Positions 9,601 to 17,035 of a DNA stretch of 64,000 bases are shown here, piece by piece. The stretch is from Sphingomonas crocodyli (GTDB lineage: Bacteria; Pseudomonadota; Alphaproteobacteria; Sphingomonadales; Sphingomonadaceae). Location: contig NZ_SACN01000001.1 in assembly GCF_004005865.1 (NCBI RefSeq), forward strand, positions 2,852,001 through 2,916,000, read 5' to 3'. The notes under the pieces were generated by a model. It saw only the letters and a program-made list of their open reading frames with translations. It made no database searches and had not been told where the DNA came from. Both the position numbers and the translations under genes were made by a program. How positions within the stretch are numbered: the first letter of the stretch is position 1; each line of letters starts with the position of its first letter.

Positions 9601-10124
9601 AACTCTACCAGTCGATGCTGGAGGAGGCGATCCTGGAGGCCAAGGCCGGCGGCCTGGCCGAGGAGAAGCGCGAGGCGTTCACCCCGCAGATCACCGTCGA
9701 CGCGCCGATCCTGATCCCCGACGATTATGTGCCCGATCTCGATCTGCGCATGGGCCTCTATCGCCGCATGAACGAGGCCGAGAACAGGCAGGAGATCGAG
9801 GCCTTCGCCGCCGAGATGATCGACCGTTTCGGCCCGCTGCCCGAACCGACGCAGAACCTGCTGAGCGTGATCGAGGCCAAGCTCAACTGCCGCAAGGCGT
9901 GCGTTGCGAAGCTCGACGTCGGCCCGCGCGGCGCGCTCGTCACCTTCCACAACGACAATTTCCCCGATCTGCCGGGACTGCTCGCCTATGTCGACCGGCT
10001 GAAGGAGGTCGCCAGGCTGCGTCCTGACAGCAAGCTCGTCATCAACCGCGGCTGGCCGGACCCCAAGGCCCGCCTCCACGGCGCGCTGCAGCTGTCGCGC
10101 GGATTGGCGAAGATCCTTTCCTAG
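6660..10124 (+). CDS. mfd: Transcription-repair coupling factor Mfd
   Basis: 1154 residues, full length for Mfd, the ATP-driven translocase that removes RNA polymerase stalled at lesions and recruits UvrA. In order: a UvrB-like N-terminal region, the RNA-polymerase-interaction domain (HMEHGIGRYEGL, about residue 500), then RecG-like motor domains with Walker A GDVGFGKTE (about 638), the DEEQ box (about 736), TATPIPRTL, and QLRGRVGRSKT. The C-terminal TRCF domain (PDDYVPDLDLRMGLYRR and on) is present. Start ATG with a GAAGA site just upstream. Follows sdhE closely. Confidence 0.98.
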   Translation: MTDLQRILKASDPLTLARAPAGFQPWLLADLARAAATNGGRVIFVAADDQAMHAVADAASYFAPELSVLHLPAWDCLPYDRASPALKATTDRLAALHALQSKPKGPVLIATTINAVTQRTLTPFRIRQLVARLAPGERIDRDKLAALLQANGYVRADTVTDPGEYAVRGGLVDLYPSGEPAALRLDFFGDEIESVRQFDPADQRTIGRIDGFTLLPASEALLDEETIKRFRGRYRERFGATATGDPLYQAVSEGRRLAGMDHWLPLFEDRLTTIFDHLAPEDLVIREGGSVKAAEDRFEAITDYHANRVRAQSKEPGSYRPLDPNELYLTSAEWEAAVADKPVHLVTSFDEPESDRVIDMAAEAARDFAPERQQGVNIYDAVVEHVEQLGKAKKKVVLASYSIGARERFAGLLKDHGLDRVPFADNWQEALGLANGGGAALVVVPLDHGFTSGDVALLTEQDMLGDRLVRRQKRKKSADAFLQELATLSPGDLVVHMEHGIGRYEGLTSIPVSKAPHDCVALTYAGGDKLYVPVESLDVLSRYGAESEGVALDKLGGVAWQQRRARMKERIREIAGELIKTAAERALRPAEVAQPEQEYNEFVDRFPYQETDDQDRAIADVIDDLGSGTPMDRLVCGDVGFGKTEVALRAAFVAAMAGMQVAIVCPTTLLARQHHQNFVDRFRGFPVNVGRLSRLVPAGEAKQVKDGLSSGTIDIVVGTHALLAKGIEFKRLGLVIVDEEQRFGVTHKERLKALKTDVHMLTLTATPIPRTLQMAMSGLRELSVIQTPPVDRLAVRTYVAPWDGVVVREALLREHYRGGQSFLVTPRVKDLPDLEDYLRKEVPEVKYVIAHGQMAPSEVEERMSAFYDKKFDVLVSTTIVESGLDIPSANTLIVNRADKFGLAQLYQLRGRVGRSKTRAYAYLTTSDRRITDTAEKRLHILQNLDTLGAGFQLATHDLDIRGAGNLLGDEQSGHIKEVGFELYQSMLEEAILEAKAGGLAEEKREAFTPQITVDAPILIPDDYVPDLDLRMGLYRRMNEAENRQEIEAFAAEMIDRFGPLPEPTQNLLSVIEAKLNCRKACVAKLDVGPRGALVTFHNDNFPDLPGLLAYVDRLKEVARLRPDSKLVINRGWPDPKARLHGALQLSRGLAKILS

Positions 10125-10245
10125 ATCCTCCCCGGCAGGGGGAGGTGGCGCCGAAGGCGACGGAGGGGGCTGGCCACAGGCGAAACCGCCCAGCCTCTCG
10201 CCCCCTCCACCGCTTCGCGGTCCCCCTCCCCGTGCCGGGGAGGAT
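10125..10245. repeat. GC-rich intergenic inverted repeat, copy A
   Basis: Starts on the base after the mfd stop. The left arm has the form ATCCTCCCC-GGCAGGGGGAGG followed by TGGCGCCGAAGGCGACGG; the right arm is the imperfect reverse complement ending GGGGAGGAT at 10245. Two further copies lie at 35915-36042 and 45211-45335. All three sit at gene 3' ends between converging or tail-to-tail genes and could form a strong hairpin in RNA. The family looks like a dispersed non-autonomous repeat and could serve as a transcription terminator. Confidence 0.9.
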
Positions 10246-10254
10246 CGGTGCAGA

Positions 10255-10276
10255 AAAGTTTCCTATAGGAAACTTT
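10255..10276. terminator. 22-bp perfect palindrome, possible bidirectional terminator
   Basis: The 22 bases centred between 10265 and 10266 are an exact palindrome (AAAGTTTCC TA TAGGAAACTTT, stem of 11 bp without a loop). It lies between the convergent mfd and flavin oxidoreductase genes. A-rich and T-rich flanks on both sides fit a two-way terminator, but the absence of a loop also fits a protein-binding site or another dispersed palindrome. Confidence 0.45.
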
Positions 10277-10286
10277 CCAACACGCC

Positions 10287-11372
10287 TCACGCCGCCGTCG
10301 TCAGGAAACCCGGAAAGCTCGTCGTCAGATAATCGAGGAAGGCGGGGCTGACGCCCTCGCCCGGCATGCGCGTGCGGTCGATCGGGGGTGGGTCCATCGC
10401 GAAGGCGCGGTTGGTGTCGACGCGATCGGCGAAATCGTGGTTCACGATCGCCGCGCGACCGATCAGCACGAAATCCGATCCCGCATCGAGGCACGCCTGC
10501 GCAGCTGCGCCCGACCGCACCTGCCCGGCCACGCCGATCGCGGTGTTGTGGCGATCGAAGTCTAGGAACCAGCTGAGCAGCGGGCGACCCTTGAACGCCT
10601 CCTCCTCGGGATCCTTGAACGCATCCCACAGCGACATGTCGATATAATCGAGCTGATCCTCTGCGCAGAGCTGTTCGCACAGCGTGCGCACCTCGGCCAT
10701 CTGCATCCCCATCCGCTCGGCCGACAGGCGCAGGCCCAGCGTGAAGTGATCGCCGCAGCGCGCGCGAACTCCCGCGATGATCTCCCGGATGATGCGCGCG
10801 CGGTTCTCCAGAGAGCCGCCATAACGATCCTCGCGCCGGTTCATCTCGGCGCTCAGGAAGGCGCACAGGATGTAGGTATGTGCGCCGTGCAGCTCGACGC
10901 CGTCGAAGCCCGCCTGCTGCGCCCGCTCGGCCGCGCGGACGAACGCCTCGACCATCGCCTCGACCTCGTCGATCGTCATCGCCCGCGCACCGCTGACCGC
11001 GTCCTCCGACGGCCCGATCGGCTGTTCGCCGGTCAGCCCCGCATTGGTCCGCAGGCCGGCGTGATACAGCTGCACATAGGCCAGCGCCCCATCGGTCTTG
11101 ATCGCGCTCGCCAGCCGCGTGAGGCCCGGCAGGCACTTGTCGTCATGGATGCCCAGCTGCCCCTGAAAGCCCTTGCCGTTCCACAGGACGAAGGCGGCCG
11201 CCGTCATCACCGCGCCGAAACCGCCCTTTGCGCGCATGACGAGCCAGTCATGCTCCTCCTGCGACAAAGTGCCGTCCTCATGGCTTTGCCAGTTGGTGAG
11301 CGGTGCCAGCATGAAGCGGTTTTTCATCGCGGTGCCCCGCGTGAAGCGCAGCGGCGCGAACAGATCCGACAT
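10287..11372 (-). CDS. NADH:flavin oxidoreductase (Old Yellow Enzyme family)
   Basis: 361 residues forming an FMN-binding TIM barrel. Visible landmarks are RFMLAPLTNWQSHEDG at the N-terminus, the EEHDWL helix, GFDGVELHGAHTYIL (catalytic/His region), FLSAEMNRREDRYGGSLENR (signature of the family), and DFVLIGRAAIVNHDF with the FMN phosphate site. OYE relatives reduce activated alkenes of enals, enones or nitro compounds; the physiological substrate is unknown. The ATG at 11372 has GGAG six bases ahead and is preferred over the longer frame. It is monocistronic, with the EAL gene 51 bases upstream on the same strand. Confidence 0.9.
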   Translation of the reverse strand: MSDLFAPLRFTRGTAMKNRFMLAPLTNWQSHEDGTLSQEEHDWLVMRAKGGFGAVMTAAAFVLWNGKGFQGQLGIHDDKCLPGLTRLASAIKTDGALAYVQLYHAGLRTNAGLTGEQPIGPSEDAVSGARAMTIDEVEAMVEAFVRAAERAQQAGFDGVELHGAHTYILCAFLSAEMNRREDRYGGSLENRARIIREIIAGVRARCGDHFTLGLRLSAERMGMQMAEVRTLCEQLCAEDQLDYIDMSLWDAFKDPEEEAFKGRPLLSWFLDFDRHNTAIGVAGQVRSGAAAQACLDAGSDFVLIGRAAIVNHDFADRVDTNRAFAMDPPPIDRTRMPGEGVSPAFLDYLTTSFPGFLTTAA

Positions 11373-11423
11373 CCCAATCTCCCTTTTGCCCATTTCAAGC
11401 AGCGGGCGGGAGAAAGGTCAATT

Positions 11424-13517
11424 TCAGGCGGCCGGGGACGCCTCCGAACGCTCGCCCTGGAGCAGGCCGATCAGCGCCTCACTGTCGACGGCGCGCGAAC
11501 ACAGGAAGCCCTGATAATAATTGCAGCCCTCGCGTGCGAGCAGGCCCAATTGGGCAGTCGTCTCCACACCCTCCGCGACGACCGCGAGGCCCAGCGAACG
11601 CGCCATATCGATCACGCCGCGCACCACGATGCGATCGCGGGTCGACCCCGAAATGTCAGCGGCGAGCGCCTTGTCGATCTTGAGATAATCGAGCGGCAAG
11701 GCCTTGAGATAAGCGAGGCTCGAATAGCCCGTGCCGAAATCGTCGATCGCGACGCGCAGCCCGGCGCCGCGCAGATCGCTGAGGATCACCGCCGCGTTCG
11801 ACAGATCTTCGATCAGCCCGCTTTCGGTGACTTCGACGGTCAGCCGCTGGCGCGGGAAGCCGACCGCGTCGACGCGCGCGAGGAATTCGGCGACAAAATT
11901 GGGCGACGTGATGTCCGACGCGGTAACGTTCAGCGACAGGCGCAGATGCGACAGCCCCAGCGGCCATCGCGCCGCCAGTTCGAGCGCGCGACGCTGCACA
12001 TGCGCCGAAAGCTGGGTCACATAGTCCGATCGCGCGGCCGCATCGAACAGGGTCTCCGCACCCAGTTCGCCAAGCGTCGGATGCCGCCAGCGCGCCAGCG
12101 CCTCGACCCCCACGATCTCGCCAGTGCCGATCTTGACCTGCGGCTGGAACAGCACGTCGATCTCGCGATCGTGCAGCGCGCGGCGAAGGTCGATCTCCAG
12201 CTGGCTGCGGCGATGCGACTCCGCTTCCTGGCTGGCATCGAGCATATGGACGCCCTGATCGCCATGCTTGGCCGCTGCGAGCGCCGCGCCCGCACGCTGG
12301 AACAGCGAAGCGACCGGCTCGCTCCGATCGGGCTCCGCCGCCGCCACGCCGACGCGACAGCTGAGCGGGATCAGCCGCTCGGCCGAGACAAAGGGACGGC
12401 ATACCGCGTCCACCAACCGCTGCGCGATCAGTTCGGCCTTTTCGGGCGCCAGCGACGATCCGATCGCGATCGCGAATTCCGAACCGGCGGTGCGCGCGAT
12501 CAGCACGCGCTCCTGCCCCGCCTGCCCCATGATCCGCTCGATCCGCTTGGCGACGCCCTGCAGCACCGCATCGCCCGCCACGCGCCCAAAGGCGGCGTTG
12601 ACCAGCCCGAAGCGGCTGATGCCCAGCAGCATCAAGGTCGCGCGCGGCTCCGGCCCCTCGCCGTTCGTCAGGCGTTCGGCCAGGAAGGCGCGCACCGTAT
12701 CGGCATTGGCGAGACCGGTCAGCGGATCACTGGGCCCGGCCGGCACCTCGCCCTCGCCGCGCGATCCCTCGACCCAGCCGATCACGACGCCGCGATCGTC
12801 ATCGAAATGGATATGGTGCGCCAGCCGCTCGCCGCGCCCGCCCACGCCATGCGCGAAGGCGCCCGCGCGGCCATTGGCCAGCAACTTGCTGAGCGCCTCG
12901 TTCGCCGCGCGCCGCCCCGCCTTGTCGATCCCGGCCAGCAGGCGCCAGATATGCACATCACGCTCGGCCAGCCCGATCCGCTCGGCAAAGGCCGAACTCA
13001 GCTGCACCGATCGATCGCCGGGCCGCCATGTCCAGGCTTCGGTTTCCGCCAGCCGCAGCCGCGCCCGTTCGGATGCCGATTTGCCGCCGCCTGCCACCCG
13101 CTCGACGAAGCGATCGGTCATGCGCAGCATGTTGACGAGCGCGTCCTGCCCGAACGGGCTGATCAGATAATGGGTAACGCCCGCCTCGATGAAGCGATCG
13201 AGCACGGCAAGATCGCCCTGTGATATGAGCACCAGCAGCGCCGAACCGGTCGACGCGATCGGCAGCGACAGCGCCTCGCACGCCGCCAGCCCTTCGCGCG
13301 GGGCGCCACGCGCATCGACCACGGCGATCGCGGCACCCGATCCGATGAAGCGGCGTTCGATCATGTCCGGACGACGGGCGGCGACGACCGAGCGGCCCGA
13401 TTTGCGGATCAGCGCGGCCAATTCGTCACGTTGCCGGAACGATAACAGGAAAAGCGGCAGAAATCCGCCACCGGCCACTTCGTCGGCCGTCCCGTTAAGC
13501 CCAGCGACATTCACCAT
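11424..13517 (-). CDS. EAL-domain c-di-GMP phosphodiesterase with degenerate GGDEF
   Basis: 697 residues from ATG 13517; a TTG 54 bases upstream is possible. The N-terminal ~130 residues resemble a receiver-like domain (GSALLVLISQGDLAVLDRF, LISPFGQDALVNML). A PAS-like segment follows, then a GGDEF domain whose signature has decayed to AGSEF (RTAGSEFAIAI), so cyclase activity is not expected. The C-terminal EAL domain is intact: VEALARW, LSLNVT, EVTESGLI, DDFGTGYSSLAYLK, DYLKIDK and VVAEGVET. It probably lowers c-di-GMP, with GGDEF possibly acting as a GTP sensor. No partner kinase is adjacent. Confidence 0.9.
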   Translation of the reverse strand: MVNVAGLNGTADEVAGGGFLPLFLLSFRQRDELAALIRKSGRSVVAARRPDMIERRFIGSGAAIAVVDARGAPREGLAACEALSLPIASTGSALLVLISQGDLAVLDRFIEAGVTHYLISPFGQDALVNMLRMTDRFVERVAGGGKSASERARLRLAETEAWTWRPGDRSVQLSSAFAERIGLAERDVHIWRLLAGIDKAGRRAANEALSKLLANGRAGAFAHGVGGRGERLAHHIHFDDDRGVVIGWVEGSRGEGEVPAGPSDPLTGLANADTVRAFLAERLTNGEGPEPRATLMLLGISRFGLVNAAFGRVAGDAVLQGVAKRIERIMGQAGQERVLIARTAGSEFAIAIGSSLAPEKAELIAQRLVDAVCRPFVSAERLIPLSCRVGVAAAEPDRSEPVASLFQRAGAALAAAKHGDQGVHMLDASQEAESHRRSQLEIDLRRALHDREIDVLFQPQVKIGTGEIVGVEALARWRHPTLGELGAETLFDAAARSDYVTQLSAHVQRRALELAARWPLGLSHLRLSLNVTASDITSPNFVAEFLARVDAVGFPRQRLTVEVTESGLIEDLSNAAVILSDLRGAGLRVAIDDFGTGYSSLAYLKALPLDYLKIDKALAADISGSTRDRIVVRGVIDMARSLGLAVVAEGVETTAQLGLLAREGCNYYQGFLCSRAVDSEALIGLLQGERSEASPAA

Positions 13518-13647
13518 CGGTTCAGCGTTTACCTTGAAGTGAAGCCTCGGCCAATCGCAAAGCTTCGGCAATGTAAGTAATATGGATAAGCTTTAGGACG
13601 ATGGCCGCCCCCTTGCGGGGATGGCCCCGAACGAATAGCTCTCCAGC

Positions 13648-14664
13648 ATGGAAATGCGTCCCGTCACGGCGTCTCCGCGACTGACCGACCGACTCGGCCG
13701 GCGGATCAGCTATCTGCGCCTGTCCGTGACCGATCGATGCGATCTGCGCTGCCGCTATTGCATGGCGGAAGATATGCGCTTCCTGCCCAATGGCGATCTG
13801 CTGACGATCGACGAACTGGCGACTTTGTCCGAAGCCTTCATCCGCCGCGGGGTCCGCAAGATCCGGCTGACGGGCGGCGAGCCGCTGGTCCGGCGCGGGA
13901 TCGATGATCTGGCGCGTGCGATCGGCCGCCATATCGGCCACGGCCTCGACGAACTGACGATCACCACCAACGGCACCCTGCTCGATAGCCATGCCGAGGC
14001 GCTGGCGGCGGCGGGGGTGCGGCGGATCAACGTCAGCCTCGACAGCCGCGATCCGGAACGTTTCCGCACGATCACGCGCCGGGGCGATCTGGCCGATGTC
14101 CTGCGCGGCCTCGACGCCGCCAAAGCCGCCGGCCTTGCGATCAAGATCAACATGGTCGCGCTGAAGGGCGTGAACGAGGACGAGATCGAACCCATGCTGC
14201 GCTGGTGCGCCGAACAGGGTTTCGACATGACCCTGATCGAAACGATGCCGCTGGGTGAGGTCGACGAGGATCGCGTCGACCGTTTCCTGCCGCTCGATCA
14301 TGTCCGCACGGATCTGGAGAGCCGCTACACGCTCGCCCCGCTCGCGCACCGCACCGGCGGGCCGGCGCGCTATTCGCAGGTCGAGGAACTGGGCGTGCGG
14401 ATCGGCTTCATCACCCCGATGACGGCCAATTTCTGCGACGGCTGCAATCGCGTGCGCGTGACCGCCGCTGGCGAGATATTCCCCTGCCTGGGCCATGAGG
14501 ACGCGATCGACCTGCGCGCAGCGCTGCGATCCGGACAGGCTGAGGCGATCGACGCCGCGCTCGACGAGGCGATGGCGATCAAGCCCGAGCGCCACCATTT
14601 CCGTATCGCCGAACGCAGCGCGGCCCCCACGGTGCGCCGCCATATGAGCGTGACCGGCGGATGA
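13648..14664 (+). CDS. moaA: GTP 3',8-cyclase MoaA
   Basis: 338 residues. MoaA is the radical-SAM enzyme that begins molybdenum cofactor synthesis from GTP. The N-terminal cluster motif CDLRCRYC gives Cys31, Cys35 and Cys38; the second cluster ligands are FCDGCNRVRVT...FPC with Cys263, Cys266 and Cys280 (spacing C-x2-C-x13-C). The SAM-binding LTGGEPLVR and the C-terminal double-Gly end (SVTGG), which reaches the active site, are present. No other moa gene lies in the window. nadK follows after 22 bases. Confidence 0.97.
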   Translation: MEMRPVTASPRLTDRLGRRISYLRLSVTDRCDLRCRYCMAEDMRFLPNGDLLTIDELATLSEAFIRRGVRKIRLTGGEPLVRRGIDDLARAIGRHIGHGLDELTITTNGTLLDSHAEALAAAGVRRINVSLDSRDPERFRTITRRGDLADVLRGLDAAKAAGLAIKINMVALKGVNEDEIEPMLRWCAEQGFDMTLIETMPLGEVDEDRVDRFLPLDHVRTDLESRYTLAPLAHRTGGPARYSQVEELGVRIGFITPMTANFCDGCNRVRVTAAGEIFPCLGHEDAIDLRAALRSGQAEAIDAALDEAMAIKPERHHFRIAERSAAPTVRRHMSVTGG

Positions 14665-14686
14665 CCCCTTTCGAGAGCCATATAAT

Positions 14687-15460
14687 ATGACCGACCGCCG
14701 GATGGCGCTCGTCGCCTCCCCCACGCCGCAGGCGAAGGCTGCGGCCGATGCCCTGCGCGAGCTTTACGAATGGCACCCGATCGATCGGGCCGAACTGGTC
14801 GTGGCGCTGGGCGGTGACGGCTTTCTGCTGCGCACGCTCCATTCGATGCTCGATCGGCACCGCGTGCTTCCCGTGTTCGGCATGAACCTAGGCACCGTCG
14901 GCTTCCTGATGAACGAATGGAAGCCCGACCTGCTGGAACTGCGCCTGCAGCATGCCAAGACGATCACCGTCCTGCCGCTGCGCATGGATGCGGTGACGAT
15001 GGACGGCGAACAGATATCGATCCCCGCGATCAACGAAGTGTCGCTGCTGCGCGAAACCCGCGAAACCGCGAAGCTCGAGGTGATGGTCGACGGCCGCGTC
15101 GTCCTGCCCGAACTGGTATGCGACGGCGTGCTGGTCGCCACCCCCGCCGGATCGACCGCCTATAACCTGTCGGCGCAGGGGCCGATCCTGCCGCTCGATT
15201 CCTCGCTGCTCGCGCTCACCCCGATCAGCCCGTTCCGCCCACGCCGCTGGCGCGGGGCAATTCTGCCGAATCGTACCAAGGTGACGTTCCGCGTGCTCGA
15301 TTCGGGCAAAAGATCGGTCAGCGCGGTCGCCGATCAGCACGAAGTACGCGACGTTGAAAGCGTGACGATCTCGATCGACCGCACCAGCCCGCTGACGCTG
15401 CTTTTCGACCCCGAACACGCGCTCGACGACCGCATCGCGGCCGAGCAGTTTGCGACATAA
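14687..15460 (+). CDS. nadK: NAD kinase
   Basis: 257 residues, typical of alphaproteobacterial NAD kinases, which phosphorylate NAD to NADP. The catalytic GGDG motif is at residues 42-45 (VVALGGDGFLLR), followed by NLGTVGFLMNEW and the C-terminal DGVLVATPAGSTAYNLSAQGP substrate-binding segment. The start ATG directly follows an AGAGCCATATA leader and gives the normal N-terminus. Same strand as moaA and probably cotranscribed. A small hairpin 17 bases after the stop overlaps the tRNA promoter region. Confidence 0.95.
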   Translation: MTDRRMALVASPTPQAKAAADALRELYEWHPIDRAELVVALGGDGFLLRTLHSMLDRHRVLPVFGMNLGTVGFLMNEWKPDLLELRLQHAKTITVLPLRMDAVTMDGEQISIPAINEVSLLRETRETAKLEVMVDGRVVLPELVCDGVLVATPAGSTAYNLSAQGPILPLDSSLLALTPISPFRPRRWRGAILPNRTKVTFRVLDSGKRSVSAVADQHEVRDVESVTISIDRTSPLTLLFDPEHALDDRIAAEQFAT

Positions 15461-15480
15461 AAAATACGCAAACAGACGGG

Positions 15481-15510
15481 TTGCAACTTTCCGCAACCCG
15501 CTGCTATAGG
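15481..15510 (+). promoter_or_regulatory. Sigma-70 type promoter for tRNA-Asn
   Basis: TTGCAA at 15481-15486 and TATAGG at 15505-15510 are separated by 18 bases and precede the tRNA by about 30 bases. The GCTATAGG context is what one expects of stable-RNA promoters in this group. The -35 region falls in an 8-bp hairpin (CGGGTTGC / GCAACCCG, 15478-15501), which may also act as the end of the nadK transcript. Confidence 0.6.
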
Positions 15511-15539
15511 CGCGCCTCGCCTTCGGGCGGTACCGGCAT

Positions 15540-15614
15540 TCCCTGATAGCTCAGCGGTAGAGCAATCGACTGTTAATCGATCGGTCGTAGGTTCGAATCC
15601 TACTCAGGGAGCCA
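15540..15614 (+). tRNA. tRNA-Asn (anticodon GTT)
   Basis: A complete cloverleaf of 75 bases including the encoded CCA. The acceptor stem TCCCTGA pairs with TCAGGGA, the discriminator is G, the D arm contains AGCTCAGCGGTAGAGC, the anticodon loop is CTGTTAA giving GTT, and the T arm is GTAGG-TTCGAAT-CCTAC. The two flanks show no integrase or duplicated 3' end, so it is not visibly used as an attachment site. Confidence 0.98.
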
Positions 15615-15690
15615 CCGGACATCTTCTGAAAGACCGAAGAACCACGGCTTTGCTGCGAAGCAGGCCAAATGCTCGGTGCGTCCAGACCCA

Positions 15691-15918
15691 ATGACCGTCA
15701 CCCAACTTCAGGCTCTGCTGATCACGCGGCTGGTCCGTGCGCATGGCGGCGAAGCGCGCATCTGGCGCCAGGCGCTTGGGCCGATCCGGCACTATGATGT
15801 CGCCACGCATCCGCACTGCAACTGGATGGTCGCGCCATCGGGTTCGGCCCGTCAGAACAGCGCCATCGAGGAATTGTGCGACAGCGTGCGCGCCGAGCAT
15901 CCGATCGTGATGCGCTGA
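15691..15918 (+). CDS. Small conserved-looking hypothetical protein
   Basis: 75 residues from ATG 15691 (MTVTQLQALLITRLVRAHGG); GTG 15676 would add five. I do not recognise a family. The sequence has coding-like composition, a helical N-terminal half, a central HYDVATHPHCNWMVAPSG segment, and a basic/acidic C-terminal helix ending in HPIVMR. No signal peptide or membrane segment. Ribosome-binding sites are weak for both starts. It sits between tRNA-Asn and the convergent Rap1a-like gene, with three bases between the stops. Confidence 0.55.
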   Translation: MTVTQLQALLITRLVRAHGGEARIWRQALGPIRHYDVATHPHCNWMVAPSGSARQNSAIEELCDSVRAEHPIVMR

Positions 15919-15921
15919 AGC

Positions 15922-16221
15922 CTATTCCGGGCAGGGATAAGCGCGTTGCAGCGCGTAGATCGACAGGCTCGATGCCGTCATGTGCCGCTCGGCCGGCACG
16001 CTTGCGATGAAGCCGCTGACGGCGCCGACAATCTGATCCATCGTCGCGTTTTCGGGGATGCAGAGCAGAGCCCCGCCTGCCGACTGCGCGATCGTCGTGG
16101 TCGCATCGATCACGCCGTGCACATAAGCCTCACATCGCGCCCGGCGACTGTCCTTGGCCTGACAATCGTCCAGCAACGCGCCGCCCGTCAGGACGATCGC
16201 CCCCAATACCCCAGTTATCAT
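15922..16221 (-). CDS. Exported Rap1a/Tai-like small protein
   Basis: 99 residues from an ATG preceded by GGGGGA at five bases. A short hydrophobic signal (TGVLGAIVLTGGALL) leads to a compact domain with four cysteines and the pattern CEAYVHGVIDA...CIPENATMDQIVGAVSGF...PAERHMTASSLSIYALQRAYPC. This matches the Rap1a/Tai type domain, known from immunity proteins of type VI secretion effectors but also widespread in proteobacteria without any effector. No effector or secretion gene is nearby, so an immunity role is not supported. Confidence 0.7.
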   Translation of the reverse strand: MITGVLGAIVLTGGALLDDCQAKDSRRARCEAYVHGVIDATTTIAQSAGGALLCIPENATMDQIVGAVSGFIASVPAERHMTASSLSIYALQRAYPCPE

Positions 16222-16348
16222 TGCAATCCCCCTCGACCAACGACTTGGCCGAAGCCTTCTTAAGCTTCGATGCACTTTCGCACATTTCGTGCGCCCGATG
16301 CCCGTTCAACATGATGGTAATTTGTTGACGAACCCCTAGAAGCGCCGC

Positions 16349-17032
16349 GTGTCTTTCCGCCTGCGTCCCATCCTGTTCACCTCGCTGCTTCTGATCGCGT
16401 CGCCGGCGGCGGCGCGGCTGGAGGACGAACAGTTCTGGCTGCAGATCAACAGCACGGTGCCGGTGAACGATCAGTTTCGGGTCACGCTGGAACAGATCGG
16501 CCGCATCGGCGATCGGCAGAATGGCCTTTACGAGACCGAAGTCGGCGTCCTGTTCCGATACCGGCTGTCGAAGCATATCGAGCTTGGCGGCGGCTATCGC
16601 CACGTCAACGCGTTCAACGGCAACCGCGCGTCCGACGAGGATCGTTTCCGTCAGCACATCATCGGCACATGGGGGCCGGTGCTGGTCCGTTTTCGCGTGG
16701 ACGATCGCCTCAATCCGCGCGGGAACGAGATCGGCTTCCGCATCCGCCCGCTCGTCCGCGTCAATCAGAAGCTCAACAATCGCGGGCTTTCGGCCTTCGT
16801 GATGCACGAGACCTTCTACCTCGCCAACACAACCGACTGGGGCCAGCGCCGCGGATTCGAGCGGATGCGCAACGCCGTCGGGCTGAACGTGCCCGTCTCG
16901 AAGCGGATCAACGCCGATATCGGCTATCTCAACCAATATCGGTTCGCGCGCTTCGGCGCGCAGGCGCAGATGGCCCACGCGCTCAGCATTCAGCTCAACA
17001 TCAACCTGCCCCGACTGCGCCTGGGCAAATAA
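16349..17032 (+). CDS. DUF2490 outer-membrane-type protein
   Basis: 227 residues starting at GTG 16349, with a Sec signal peptide ending ASPAAA. The mature part opens with EDEQFWLQINSTVPVNDQFRV and is rich in alternating hydrophobic strands (ELGGGYRHVNAF, NEIGFRIRPLVRVNQKL), as expected of the DUF2490 family of small outer-membrane beta barrels. The last residues are basic (RLRLGK) rather than the usual C-terminal Phe. No clear ribosome site. It is divergent from the Rap1a-like gene (127-base gap) and convergent with the amidohydrolase. Confidence 0.8.
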   Translation: MSFRLRPILFTSLLLIASPAAARLEDEQFWLQINSTVPVNDQFRVTLEQIGRIGDRQNGLYETEVGVLFRYRLSKHIELGGGYRHVNAFNGNRASDEDRFRQHIIGTWGPVLVRFRVDDRLNPRGNEIGFRIRPLVRVNQKLNNRGLSAFVMHETFYLANTTDWGQRRGFERMRNAVGLNVPVSKRINADIGYLNQYRFARFGAQAQMAHALSIQLNINLPRLRLGK

Positions 17033-17035
17033 GGG

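Noticed and set aside
15540..15614. tRNA-Asn as an integration (att) site for an island
   Set aside because: No integrase, no repeated tRNA 3' end downstream, and the following genes look like ordinary chromosome.
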